The notes under the pieces are model-generated. The model was not told where the DNA came from, made no database searches, and worked only from the letters and a program-made list of their open reading frames with translations. Below are positions 26,500 through 35,283 of a DNA stretch of 64,000 nucleotides, one piece after another; the stretch's first letter is position 1, and each line of letters opens with the position of its first letter. Source of the stretch: Mesorhizobium sp. (GTDB lineage Bacteria; Pseudomonadota; Alphaproteobacteria; Rhizobiales; Rhizobiaceae); the NCBI RefSeq assembly GCF_017306545.1, contig NZ_JAFKID010000020.1:1-64000 (forward strand), given 5' to 3'. The position numbers and the translations under genes are program-made.

Positions 26500-28201
26500 C
26501 CTCAGAGCCTCGCTGGCGCTCGCCGCCGCCCTTGCCGCCGGCGGCGCGGCGGTCGTCGGCCTGTTGCCGTCCTACTGGGTGTTCCTGGCCACTTCGGTGC
26601 TGATCACCGGCGTGGCGCTGCAAAGCCTCGGGCTGGTGGCCGGCCGCACCGGCATGATCGCGCTGTGCCAGATGTCGTTCGCCGGCGTCGGCGCGTGGAC
26701 GGTCGGCTATCTCAATCTGGCGGAGGCGCCGGGCGGGCTCACTGTATGGATTCTGCTCGGCGGGCTGGCGGCGGTGCCGTTCGGCGTCGCCATCGGGCTG
26801 CCGGCGCTCCGGCTGCGCGGCATCAACCTCGCCATCGTGACGCTCTCCTTCGCCACGGCCTTCGACACGATCCTCGCCACCATCACTTATCCGGGGCAGG
26901 CCGCCTTCATCCAGGTGCCGCGGCCGGCGCTATTCGACAGCGACGGCGGTTATTTCATCTTCGTACTGATCGTCTATGCCGTCATTGCCGTGGCGCTGGA
27001 ATTTCTCGCCCGCTCGCGGCTCGGCGCGTCGTGGCTGGCGGTGCGGCATTCGGAGCGCGCGGCGGCTGCGCATGGTGTGAGCATCGCCGCTTCGAAACTG
27101 TCCGCCTTCGCCATCTCGGCCTTCATCGCCGGCATTTCCGGCGGTCTGCTCGCCGGTTATCTCGGCACGCTGGTGGCCGAGAATTTTTCCATGATGGCCT
27201 CGCTCAGCCTTTATGCGGTGGCGGTGATGACTGGGGCGCATTTCGCCGAAGGCGCCATCATCGGTGGAATTCTGGTGGTGATGTTCCCGGAAATCCTGCG
27301 CCGCTTCGACCTGCCGCAGGACATCGGCAACGTGCTGTTCGCCATTGGCGCGACGCAGGCGCTGTCGACCGGCGAGACGATGAGCGAGACGTTCCGCCGG
27401 CTGTGCCGCAAGCTCAGGCCGGCCCGCCGCGCCAAGGCGGCGGATGCCGCTGGGTCCAGCCTGCCGCAGCCGGCCGCCCATGCGGCACCGGTGGCGCTGG
27501 AGATCGATAACCTCAGCGTCCGTTACGGCAGCGTCGTGGCGCTGGACCATGTCAGCCTGAAGGTGACGGCCGGCACGGTGGCTGGCCTGATCGGCCCGAA
27601 CGGTGCCGGCAAATCCACCTTCATCGATGCGGTGACAGGTTTTCTCAACGCCTATGACGGCGGCGTGAAGCTGGCGGGCGCTGCGCTGGAAGGCCATTCG
27701 GCGCATCAGCGCGCCCGTGCCGGCGTGCGCCGCACCTGGCAGACGAACCGCATCGCGCCGGAACTGACGGTCGGCGGCTATCTCAACCTCGCTGCGAAGG
27801 GGCTGACGGAAAGCGAGATCAGGGCCGTTCTCCACTGGCTCGATTGTCCCGACCCGGAGACGCCGGTGACGACGGTCGATGCCGGCACGCGGCGCCTGCT
27901 CGATGTCGCCGGCGTCGTCGCCGCGCGGCCCGCGGTGGTGCTGCTGGACGAGCCAGCGGCGGGGCAGTCGCATGAGGAATCGGTGCGGCTAGGCCAGCGG
28001 ATCGCGCAGATCCCAAAACTGTTCGGCTCGGCGGTGCTGCTGGTCGAGCACGACATGGACCTCGTGCGCTCGGTTTGCTCCGAAATCACGGTGCTGGACT
28101 TCGGCAAGGTCATCGCCTCCGGTCCGCCGACGAAAGTGCTCGGCGAGCCGGCCGTCAAGAAGGCCTATCTCGGCATTGAGGAAGAAAGCGTGGCGGCATG
28201 A
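26486..28201 (+). CDS. Fused LIV-type permease-ATPase (LivM-LivG)
   Basis: A 571-residue fusion. Residues 1-300 are a LivM-type permease with about nine membrane segments (LGLVAGRTGMIALCQMSFAGVGAW; LRGINLAIVTLSFATAFDTIL). Residues about 303-335 are a basic, Ala/Pro-rich linker. Residues about 336-571 are a LivG-type ATPase with Walker A GPNGAGKS at 370-377 and Walker B VVLLDEP. Its signature region (VDAGTRRLLDVAGVV) lacks a recognisable LSGG. The LivG ending LVEHDMDLVRSVCSEITVLDFGK is present. The fusion is continuous with no sign of a sequencing frameshift. Confidence 0.92.
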   Translation: MKRASLRASLALAAALAAGGAAVVGLLPSYWVFLATSVLITGVALQSLGLVAGRTGMIALCQMSFAGVGAWTVGYLNLAEAPGGLTVWILLGGLAAVPFGVAIGLPALRLRGINLAIVTLSFATAFDTILATITYPGQAAFIQVPRPALFDSDGGYFIFVLIVYAVIAVALEFLARSRLGASWLAVRHSERAAAAHGVSIAASKLSAFAISAFIAGISGGLLAGYLGTLVAENFSMMASLSLYAVAVMTGAHFAEGAIIGGILVVMFPEILRRFDLPQDIGNVLFAIGATQALSTGETMSETFRRLCRKLRPARRAKAADAAGSSLPQPAAHAAPVALEIDNLSVRYGSVVALDHVSLKVTAGTVAGLIGPNGAGKSTFIDAVTGFLNAYDGGVKLAGAALEGHSAHQRARAGVRRTWQTNRIAPELTVGGYLNLAAKGLTESEIRAVLHWLDCPDPETPVTTVDAGTRRLLDVAGVVAARPAVVLLDEPAAGQSHEESVRLGQRIAQIPKLFGSAVLLVEHDMDLVRSVCSEITVLDFGKVIASGPPTKVLGEPAVKKAYLGIEEESVAA

Positions 28202-28899
28202 GCAGGCTCGTCGTTTCCGATCTTTCGGTCAATCGCGCCGAATTGCCGGTCGTCTCGCAGGTGAGCCTGGTTGCTGAAAGCGGGGCCATCAGCGTGCTGC
28301 TGGGCGCCAACGGCGCCGGCAAGACGACGCTGCTGGAAGGGCTGTCGGGGATCATCCCGGTGGCTGGCGGCAGGATCGAACTGGACGGGCGGGAAATCCA
28401 AAAGGCGCGGCCCGGTGTCCGCTCGCGCGAGGGGCTGGCGCATGTCGAGCAGGGGCGCACGGTCTTTCGCCAATTGACGACGGAGGAAAATCTTAAAGTG
28501 GGCCTCAGCCGAGAGGCGGAACTGGCGCAAGCCTATGACCTGTTTCCCGAGTTGGTGCAGCGGCGCACGATCCGCGCCGGCCTGCTGTCGGGCGGCGAGC
28601 AGCAGATGCTGGTCATCGCGCGCGCCTTGCTGACGCGGCCGAAGGTGCTGTTCATCGACGAGATGTCGGCGGGACTGGCGCCGGTCATCGTCACACGGCT
28701 GATGAACGCCGTGCGCCGACTTGCGGACGAAGGGCTGGCGGTCCTTCTGGTCGAGCAGTTCGCCGCCCTTGCACTGTCGATCGGCGACCGCGCCTATGTC
28801 ATGCGGCGCGGCAGGATCGTCCATGACGGAGAATGCAAGGCGCTGGCTAAAAAACCGGACGAGTTGCACCGGCTCTATCTCGGCACCGAGGCCGCCTGA
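28198..28899 (+). CDS. LIV-type ABC transporter ATP-binding protein (LivF-like)
   Basis: A 233-residue LivF-type ATPase. Walker A GANGAGKT is at about 39-46, the canonical signature LLSGGEQQMLVIARAL is present, Walker B reads VLFIDEMSAGLAP, and the LivF hallmark VEQFAALALSIGDRAYVM follows. ATGA overlap with the fusion gene. It is a little short and the D-loop has Met in place of the usual Pro (DEMSAGL). It presumably supplies the catalytically intact site opposite the unusual LivG domain. Confidence 0.92.
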   Translation: MSRLVVSDLSVNRAELPVVSQVSLVAESGAISVLLGANGAGKTTLLEGLSGIIPVAGGRIELDGREIQKARPGVRSREGLAHVEQGRTVFRQLTTEENLKVGLSREAELAQAYDLFPELVQRRTIRAGLLSGGEQQMLVIARALLTRPKVLFIDEMSAGLAPVIVTRLMNAVRRLADEGLAVLLVEQFAALALSIGDRAYVMRRGRIVHDGECKALAKKPDELHRLYLGTEAA

Positions 28900-28923
28900 G
28901 GCTTTTCAAATGGGTTCCGGAAA

Positions 28924-29823
28924 TCAGGCGTAGCCGGGCACGTATTTGCGCCAGTTGTGCTCGGGCCGGAAGCCCAGCATGTCGTGCGCCTTGCGATTCG
29001 ACAGCAGCGTCTCGAACTTGCCCAATTCGCGCTTCAGCGGCACGCCGGGATAGAAGCGCTCGATCAGTTCCGCGGTCGGCAAGTCGGACGACGTCTCGTC
29101 GTTGACGGCGTTGAAGACCTGGAAGCCGAGCCCGTCCTTGCCGACGGCGAGATCGGTGATCTGGCCGAGGTCGCGGGCATCGACATAGCTCCAGGCGATG
29201 CGCTGGCGAAAGCCAGGATCGGCGAACCATTTCGGGAACAGCGCGTATTCGTGCGGTTCGATGACGTTGCCGATGCGCAGCGCATAGATGTCGAAGCCGG
29301 ACCGCAGGGCGAAGGCGCGCGCCGTCTTCTCGTTGACCACCTTGGACAAAGCGTAGCTGTCCATCGGATCGGCGTCGTAATCCTCGTCCAGCGGGAAATA
29401 AGCTGGCTTTCTCGGTTCGTTGGCGAAGACCAGCCCGTAGGTCGTTTCGCTTGAGGCGATGACGATCTTGCGGATGCCGAGCTTCACCGCCGCCTCGATG
29501 ACGTTGTAGGTGCCCATGGCGTTGATCCGGAAAAGCTCGTTGTCGGGCTTGATCATGATGCGCGGGATGGCGGCGAAGTGGACGACGGCGTCCACCGGCT
29601 GCGGCCGCAGCGACGGGTCGAACTCGTGCAGGCCCATGTAGCTGGACAGCGCGTTGAAGACCTGGCCGCTGTCGGTGATGTCGGTGGTCAGCGTGCGCAC
29701 CTTCGGGTTGTCGAGTGGGCGGGTGTCGAGGTTGAGCACCTGATGGCCGCGCTCGACAAGGTATTGGGCGACATGCCTGCCTGCCTTGCCGCTGCCGCCC
29801 GTGAACATGATGCGCTTGGCCAT
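28924..29823 (-). CDS. NAD-dependent epimerase/dehydratase (extended SDR)
   Basis: A 299-residue extended short-chain dehydrogenase. Nucleotide motif TGGSGKAG at 8-15, active-site Ser125 (IASSETTYG), Tyr157 and Lys161 (YALSK). The C-terminal sugar-binding part (SYVDARDLGQITDLAV) resembles UDP-glucose 4-epimerase and uronate dehydrogenase relatives. Start at 29823 follows AAGGAGA. It lies downstream of the sugar-type binding-protein gene in the same direction, so it may oxidise or epimerise the imported sugar. Confidence 0.9.
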   Translation of the reverse strand: MAKRIMFTGGSGKAGRHVAQYLVERGHQVLNLDTRPLDNPKVRTLTTDITDSGQVFNALSSYMGLHEFDPSLRPQPVDAVVHFAAIPRIMIKPDNELFRINAMGTYNVIEAAVKLGIRKIVIASSETTYGLVFANEPRKPAYFPLDEDYDADPMDSYALSKVVNEKTARAFALRSGFDIYALRIGNVIEPHEYALFPKWFADPGFRQRIAWSYVDARDLGQITDLAVGKDGLGFQVFNAVNDETSSDLPTAELIERFYPGVPLKRELGKFETLLSNRKAHDMLGFRPEHNWRKYVPGYA

Positions 29824-29886
29824 TTCCGTCTCCTTGTCCTGTCTGGCCACGTCGGGCCTGTCCTTCCAACTGTATACCGCAAAGCA

Positions 29887-29914
29887 GACGGCGCGGCCTG
29901 TCGGCCGCGCCGTC
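29887..29914 (-). terminator. Hairpin downstream of sugar-binding-protein gene
   Basis: A perfect 12-bp stem (GACGGCGCGGCC with GGCCGCGCCGTC) and a 4-nt loop lie 16 nt past the binding-protein stop on the minus strand. No clear U tract follows, so it may be a pause/stability element as well as a terminator before the epimerase gene. Confidence 0.55.
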
Positions 29915-29930
29915 GTTCATGTTCCGGTCC

Positions 29931-30920
29931 TTATTTCTGGATGCAGGTGTCGGCGTTGTCCTTGGTGCATTCGTCGAGGCCGGTGAAGACCGGATCGCTG
30001 ACGATCTTGCCGGTGATCAGGTCGAGCATCACCGAGGGCGCCTTGTAGCCCATCTCGAACGGCCGCTGGCCAACCAGTGCGGTGACGAGCCCCTCCTTGG
30101 CGATCGCCACCTCGTCGCCGATCGTGTCGGCGGCGCCGATGGCGAACTCGTTCTTGGCGAGCTTGTCGGCCAGCGGCTTGACGAGGTCGCGATAGGGCTG
30201 CGGCGCGCCGAACAGCGGCCAGCCGCCCATGATGCCGAAGGCGGTGAGATTGGGATTGGCCGCGAGGATATCGCTCATCGCCTGCACGCCCTTGGCGCCG
30301 TCGTCATTGGTGAAGACCGGACAGCCGGAGACTTCCGACCAGCCGCCTTCACCCTTGAGTTCGGCCAGTCCTTCCTTGCCCGACAGCGAGTCGCGCATGC
30401 CTTGCGCGCGGCGCAGGATGTTGTCGGCGGCCGCATTGCCCTCGATGGTGCAGATCGTACCGCCCTTCGGAATGGCCTGCTTGATGTAGTCGCCGATGCG
30501 CTTGCCCATCAGGTAGTTGTCGGTGCCGAGATAGGTCTTGCGCAGGCCGGCGTCCTCCTTGGCGAGATCGGCGTCGACGGTCATGATCGGGATCGTCGGA
30601 TTGGCGCTCCTGATCGTCTGGGCGATCAGCGGCGCGTTCGACGGCGAGATGGCGACCGCGGCGGTGTCCGGCTTGCTCAGAATGTCCTGAAGGATCTGCG
30701 CTTCGCCGGCCTCGTCGGATGTGGACGCCGGGCCGGTGTAGAAGCACTCGTATTCGGAACTCTTGTTTTCCGAATTCCATTTCTCGCAACCCTGATGGAT
30801 CGATTCGAAGAAGGGGTTGTCGAGCCCCTTCACGACGATGACCAACTGCTTCTTGGCAAGCGCCGGGCCGGCGCCGATCACCAGCGCGGCCGTGGCAGCC
30901 AGCAACAATGATTTCTTCAT
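29931..30920 (-). CDS. Sugar-type ABC transporter substrate-binding protein (Peripla_BP_4)
   Basis: A 329-residue periplasmic binding protein of the ribose/galactose class, with signal peptide MKKSLLLAATAALVIGAGPALA. The mature start KKQLVIVVKGLDNPFFESIHQGCEKW has the classical NPFF motif, and AVAISPSNAPLIAQTI plus GTDNYLMGKRIGDYI follow. Cysteines are near both termini (QGCEKW, YECFY, DECTK, DTCIQK). It is transcribed divergently from its cognate ATPase and permease, across a 323-nt region with paired operators. Confidence 0.92.
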   Translation of the reverse strand: MKKSLLLAATAALVIGAGPALAKKQLVIVVKGLDNPFFESIHQGCEKWNSENKSSEYECFYTGPASTSDEAGEAQILQDILSKPDTAAVAISPSNAPLIAQTIRSANPTIPIMTVDADLAKEDAGLRKTYLGTDNYLMGKRIGDYIKQAIPKGGTICTIEGNAAADNILRRAQGMRDSLSGKEGLAELKGEGGWSEVSGCPVFTNDDGAKGVQAMSDILAANPNLTAFGIMGGWPLFGAPQPYRDLVKPLADKLAKNEFAIGAADTIGDEVAIAKEGLVTALVGQRPFEMGYKAPSVMLDLITGKIVSDPVFTGLDECTKDNADTCIQK

Positions 30921-31071
30921 TCGCTCAGTCCTCCCTTGATGTCGTTTTCGTCCAAGCGGGCGTGACATGTCTTTACGGCTCGCAGCTTGTGCGAATGCCG
31001 GTCCAGGCTCCTCCTTCGGTCCGCGCGCCGAGGGAAAGCTAATCTGCGCGCCTTCGCGCCGTCAATCTTAT

Positions 31072-31114
31072 TTGTCAGACAAAATAGAAACTTTTCGAGC
31101 ATTTCGTCAGACAA
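31072..31114. promoter_or_regulatory. Paired palindromic operators TTGTCAGACAA, GntR-like
   Basis: A perfect 11-bp palindrome TTGTCAGACAA at 31072-31082 is repeated with one change (TCGTCAGACAA) at 31104-31114. Centres are 32 bp apart, about three helical turns, so two dimers would bind the same DNA face. The second copy abuts the -35 hexamer at 31119. The style resembles FadR-type GntR operators; no GntR gene is in this window. Confidence 0.55.
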
Positions 31115-31118
31115 TTGA

Positions 31119-31147
31119 TTGACGCTGGGCAAAGCCTTCCGCATAAA
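31119..31147 (+). promoter_or_regulatory. Candidate sigma-70 promoter for sugar importer genes
   Basis: TTGACG at 31119-31124, a 17-nt spacer and CATAAA at 31142-31147 match the housekeeping consensus moderately well. It lies about 100 nt upstream of the ATPase gene. The rest of the 323-nt intergenic region (30921-31243) shows no coding signal. Confidence 0.5.
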
Positions 31148-31243
31148 TACCGTCGTTGCCGGTGACGAAAGACAGGGCCGCAAGAGCCGTCGGAGCGGGC
31201 ACGATCAGGATGCAACCTGCGCAGAGCTGGGAGGCAAGGGCGC

Positions 31244-31984
31244 TTGGCTGTTCTCGAACTTATCAACGTTTCCAAGCATTTCGGCGCGATCCAGGCCGTC
31301 AACGATGTCTCCTTCTCGCTGGAGCCGGGCGAGGTGGTCGGGCTGATGGGCGACAACGGCGCCGGCAAATCGACGCTGGTGAAGATGATCGCCGGCAACT
31401 TCCGCCCGAGCCACGGCGCCCTGCGCATGGACGGCGGCGAACTGGTCATGCACAAGCCGGTCGACGCGCGCCGCAGCGGCATCGAGATCGTCCATCAGGA
31501 TCTTGCGCTCTGCGACAACCTGACGGCGGCTGCGAACGTTTTCCTCGGCCGCGAAATGCGGCGCGGCGTCTGGCCCTTCAGCGTCCTCGACTACGCTTCC
31601 ATGTATCGCCGCGCCGGCGAGATCTTTATCGAACTCAAGTCGGAAACGCGGCCGCGCGACCTGGTACGCAAGATGTCCGGCGGTCAGCGCCAGGCGGTGG
31701 CGATCGCCCGCACCATGCTGTCCAAGGCGAAGATCGTGCTGATGGACGAACCGACGGCGGCGATCTCGGTCAGGCAGGTGGCGGAGGTGCTCAACCTCAT
31801 CCGCCAGTTGCGTGACAGCGGCATCGCCGTGGTGCTGATCAGCCACCGCATGCCTGACGTATTCGACGTCGCCGACCGCGTCATCGTCATGCGGCGCGGC
31901 CGCAAGGTGGCCGACAAGGTGATCGCCGCGAGTTCGCCGGAGGAAGTCACCGGGCTGATTACCGGCGCCGTCGAAGCCGCCTGA
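31244..31984 (+). CDS. Sugar-type ABC transporter ATPase, single-domain (CUT2/FrcA-like)
   Basis: A 246-residue ATPase. Walker A GDNGAGKS is at 36-43, signature MSGGQ at 144-148, Walker B VLMDEP at 165-170, and the switch His in ISHRMPDVFDVAD. RbsA/XylG proteins of this class normally carry two such domains in about 500 residues; this protein has one, like the fructose-transport FrcA. No ATG is available: the start appears to be TTG at 31244 behind GGGAGGCAAGGG. Pairs with the permease 37 nt downstream. Confidence 0.9.
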   Translation: MAVLELINVSKHFGAIQAVNDVSFSLEPGEVVGLMGDNGAGKSTLVKMIAGNFRPSHGALRMDGGELVMHKPVDARRSGIEIVHQDLALCDNLTAAANVFLGREMRRGVWPFSVLDYASMYRRAGEIFIELKSETRPRDLVRKMSGGQRQAVAIARTMLSKAKIVLMDEPTAAISVRQVAEVLNLIRQLRDSGIAVVLISHRMPDVFDVADRVIVMRRGRKVADKVIAASSPEEVTGLITGAVEAA

Positions 31985-32021
31985 ATTGCCGTCCAATCCC
32001 TCGAAGCCGCGAAGGTCGACA

Positions 32022-33020
32022 ATGGCAGTCACTCTTGACCAGACGATAGAACACAAGCAGCATACGTTCCTGTCGCGCCTGCTCGGCAACCAGACCTTCT
32101 GGGTCGTCATCGCCGTCGTGCTGGCCTGTGTGTTCCTGTCGTTGTCGACGGATTCTTTCGCGACGGCGAAGAACCTCTACAACATCACCCGCAACGTCAC
32201 CTTCGTCGCCATCGTGGCGCTCGGTATGACCTTCGTTATTATAACAGGCGGCATCGACCTGTCGGTTGGATCGGTGCTTTGCTTGTCCTCGATGGTGCTG
32301 GCGGTGACGATGCACGCCGGCTACAGCATCGAACTCGGCATCCTGGCGGCGGTCGCGACGTCGCTGGTCATCGGCGCTTTCAACGGCATCCTGATCGCCT
32401 ATCTCGGCTTTCCGTCCTTCGTCGTGACGCTCGGCATGTTGTCCATCGCCCGCAGCCTTGCCATGGTGGCCTCCAACAACACGGTGGTCTTCCAGTTCGG
32501 CCCCGACCACGACAAGCTCTTGGCGCTCGGCGGCGGAGCCTGGCTGTTCGGTATCGCCAATCCGGTGCTCTATATGATCGTCCTGGCGCTGCTGACCGGC
32601 TTCGTCATGCGCTGGACGCGCTTCGGGCGGCACATCTTCGCCATTGGCGGCAACGAACAGGCGGCGATGCTGACCGGTGTTCCGGTGAAGCCGATCAAGG
32701 TCGCCGTCTACATGATCTGCGCGCTTTCGGCGGCCATCGCCGGTATTATCCAGACCGGCTGGCTGGGCGCGGTGACGACCAATATCGGCACCGGCATGGA
32801 ATTGCAGGTGATCGCCGCCGCCGTCATCGGCGGGGCGAACCTCGCCGGCGGCGTCGGCACCGCCTTCGGCGCGCTGGTGGGCGCGGCGTTGATCGAAGTC
32901 ATCCGCAACAGCCTCGGCCTGCTCGGCATCAACGCCTTCTGGCAGGGAACCTTCATCGGCGGCGCCATCGTGCTGGCAGTGCTTTTCGACAGGCTGCGCA
33001 ACATCCGGCAATCGGACTGA
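32022..33020 (+). CDS. Sugar-type ABC transporter permease (RbsC-like)
   Basis: A 332-residue inner-membrane permease of the BPD_transp_2 ribose class with about nine to ten membrane segments. The hallmark TFVIITGGIDLSVGSVLCLSSM is followed by FPSFVVTLGMLSIARSLAM, FAIGGNEQAAMLTGVPV and VIGGANLAGGVGTAFGALVGA. The ATG at 32022 follows GAAGG; an upstream GTG-type start would add an unconserved tail. Convergent with the NorD-like gene 14 nt away. Confidence 0.92.
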   Translation: MAVTLDQTIEHKQHTFLSRLLGNQTFWVVIAVVLACVFLSLSTDSFATAKNLYNITRNVTFVAIVALGMTFVIITGGIDLSVGSVLCLSSMVLAVTMHAGYSIELGILAAVATSLVIGAFNGILIAYLGFPSFVVTLGMLSIARSLAMVASNNTVVFQFGPDHDKLLALGGGAWLFGIANPVLYMIVLALLTGFVMRWTRFGRHIFAIGGNEQAAMLTGVPVKPIKVAVYMICALSAAIAGIIQTGWLGAVTTNIGTGMELQVIAAAVIGGANLAGGVGTAFGALVGAALIEVIRNSLGLLGINAFWQGTFIGGAIVLAVLFDRLRNIRQSD

Positions 33021-33034
33021 CGTCCAACCGGTCG

Positions 33035-35278
33035 TCAGCGGCCGAGCGTGAGGTAGAGTTTCGGCAGAAGGTCCGTCAGCCGCTCCACCGTGGCGATGGA
33101 GATGGCGTTCTTTTGGCCGAAGATTCGACTGAGATAGGAGTCGGCGCTGGAATCGAGGCCGGCGCAGAAGGTGTCGATGGCCAGCCGGCTGAGCCCCTGT
33201 ACGGCCTTGCGGGCGTCCTCGACCAGGTAGTGCCGGTCATCGACGTCGATGTCGGAGGGCTCGCCGTCGGTGACGACCAGAAGCAGGCGGCGATAGCTGC
33301 GTTGCGTGGCGAGGTCGGCGCCGGCGTGCCGCATGGCAGCACCCAGCCGAGTCGAGAAGCCGCTTTGTAGGCCGGCCAGCCTCGATTCAACCAGTCCGTC
33401 GTAGGGCTGGCCGAAATCCTTGATGCGCATGTAGCGCACGTCGTCACGCTTGTCCGAGCAGAAGGCAGCGAGCGCGAACGGGTCGCCAAGGCCCGCCATC
33501 GCCTGCGACAGCAGCGCGGCCGCCTGGCGCTCGACGTCGAGCACGGTCTGCCGGCCGTCGCGCACCCGGTCGCTGGTCGATTGCGAGGCGTCGAGCAGCA
33601 GCAACACGGAAAGGTCGCGGCTGCGGCGCTCGTAGCGGCCGTGGATGCGCGGGCTGGGCGGCTCGCCGATGCGGCGCGCGACCGCCGCGTCGATGCAGGC
33701 GTCGATATCGAGGAAATCGCCTTCCGATTGCCGGCGCAGGCGCTCGGCGCGGCTGACACGGGCCGAGCGGATGAGCGCCGTCAGCCGGTTGGCGAGGTCG
33801 GCGCGCTGCTCGCGCAGGCGCGCCACCCGCTCGGCCGGCCCGGAATCGGCGAGATATTCCTTGACCGATGTCCAGTCGCGCTGCTCGCGCCCGGTGACGT
33901 AGTCGAATTCCGGGTAGCGGGCGACCAGCACGCCGTTCATTTCGACCTGCTGGATCTCGACCTGGCCGGCTTCGCTGTCCGGCTTGTTCTCGGGTTCGAC
34001 CCGGTCGGGCCGGTCTTCGTTTTCCTCCTGCCGGATGCGGGCGCTCGACAGCACTTCCTCGGCGTCGGCGTTCTGCTGGTCGTCGTCGCCGAAATCCCAC
34101 AGGCCGAGATTGTCGTCGCGGTAGGGCGGCTGGACGACGTAGGTCTTGGCGTCGAACTGGAGCCGCATCTGGCCGAGGTCGTTGCCGAGCAGGTTGCCGA
34201 TACGGCGGCTGAGCTGCTGGTCGCGCAGGTCGGGTTCAGCGAGGAAAGCTTCCCGCGCCTTGATCACCCAGGGGTTCGGGTCTTCGTAGGCCGGATCGGC
34301 CAATGCGCGGGAGAGCCGGGCAAACAGGGTTTGCGCGTTGACGGCGCTCGTCGGCTGCGCCGTGTGGAAGGGCTGGAACAGCCGCGCCAATCCCGGCAAG
34401 TCCTGCATGGCCAGGTGCTCGACGCGGGCGTCCTCGATCAGCGACACCAGCGCGATCTGCATCGGCCGCAGGCTGCCGAGCGGGAAGCGCTCGCGCGTGA
34501 AGCGCAGATGCGCGCCGATATGGGCGACGGCGGCCCGGTAGAGGCGCTCGGCCTCGGTGCGCTGGAAGCCGGGATAGGCGGACGGCAGGCGCACGATGCT
34601 GCCGTCGAAGCCCGGCCGGCGACGCGCCTGTTCGGGTGCGTTGGCCGGCGTTTCCCTGAGCGGCGGGTTGTCGCCCCATAGGGCGGTGAGGAACGGCTTC
34701 AGTCTCGCCTCCATGTCGGCGAAGCCGGCCTGGCCGCTGGTTCGTTGCAGCCAGCGGATGGCGGACGGGTCTTCCAGCGTGAAGAACCGCAAGCGCCGTT
34801 TGGCGTCGCCTTCGGCGGAGCGGACGCCGATGCGCAGCCAGGCTTCCAGCCCGTCGAGGTCGATCTCAGCCAGGAGTTTCGGCATTGCCTTCAGCAGCGC
34901 CGTCAGGGATTCGGGAGCGGTCGTGTTGGCGTATTCCATCAGCGCGACCCAGCGGACGAAGCCGCCTTCGCCGAGCCTGCCCGCGGCATCGAGCGCGGTT
35001 TCGGAGAGCAGGGCGGCGGCGGTGCGGCCGGAGCGGATGGCGACGCTCGAAACGGTGCCGGCAAGATCGATCGCCGCCTGCGGGGTCGTCGCGCGGGCGA
35101 TGTCGGGAGAGGAGCGGATATAGGCGTCGGTGACGGCGTCGCCGTAGCCTGCCCCGGCGAGACGGCGGCAGGCGCGAATCCAGGCCGGATGCCGGTCGCC
35201 CGGAAACGCCGAGGGCGCGTCACGGTCGAGCGCCTGCTGATGGACGGCGTCGCGCCGGTCCGGCGCATTCTCATTCAT
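33035..35278 (-). CDS. NorD/CbbO-like VWA-domain protein
   Basis: A 747-residue cytoplasmic protein. The C-terminal von Willebrand factor A domain (about 555-745) has a MIDAS-type motif DASQS from Asp563 and the TDGEP segment at 669-673. The middle (about 395-440) is acidic and low complexity. The N-terminal 300 residues are helical, as in NorD. Such proteins are substrate adaptors for NorQ/CbbQ AAA+ ATPases that insert cofactors or remodel enzymes. The partner ATPase gene ends 5 nt upstream. No nitric-oxide reductase or Rubisco genes are near; the adjacent AmiE amidase is the most obvious neighbour. Last gene of the amide block. Confidence 0.88.
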   Translation of the reverse strand: MNENAPDRRDAVHQQALDRDAPSAFPGDRHPAWIRACRRLAGAGYGDAVTDAYIRSSPDIARATTPQAAIDLAGTVSSVAIRSGRTAAALLSETALDAAGRLGEGGFVRWVALMEYANTTAPESLTALLKAMPKLLAEIDLDGLEAWLRIGVRSAEGDAKRRLRFFTLEDPSAIRWLQRTSGQAGFADMEARLKPFLTALWGDNPPLRETPANAPEQARRRPGFDGSIVRLPSAYPGFQRTEAERLYRAAVAHIGAHLRFTRERFPLGSLRPMQIALVSLIEDARVEHLAMQDLPGLARLFQPFHTAQPTSAVNAQTLFARLSRALADPAYEDPNPWVIKAREAFLAEPDLRDQQLSRRIGNLLGNDLGQMRLQFDAKTYVVQPPYRDDNLGLWDFGDDDQQNADAEEVLSSARIRQEENEDRPDRVEPENKPDSEAGQVEIQQVEMNGVLVARYPEFDYVTGREQRDWTSVKEYLADSGPAERVARLREQRADLANRLTALIRSARVSRAERLRRQSEGDFLDIDACIDAAVARRIGEPPSPRIHGRYERRSRDLSVLLLLDASQSTSDRVRDGRQTVLDVERQAAALLSQAMAGLGDPFALAAFCSDKRDDVRYMRIKDFGQPYDGLVESRLAGLQSGFSTRLGAAMRHAGADLATQRSYRRLLLVVTDGEPSDIDVDDRHYLVEDARKAVQGLSRLAIDTFCAGLDSSADSYLSRIFGQKNAISIATVERLTDLLPKLYLTLGR

Positions 35279-35283
35279 GGCGG

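Noticed and set aside
30917-31183. 88-codon minus-strand frame in the sugar-importer intergenic region
   Set aside because: No ribosome site, no conserved segment, and it covers the promoter and operator palindromes.
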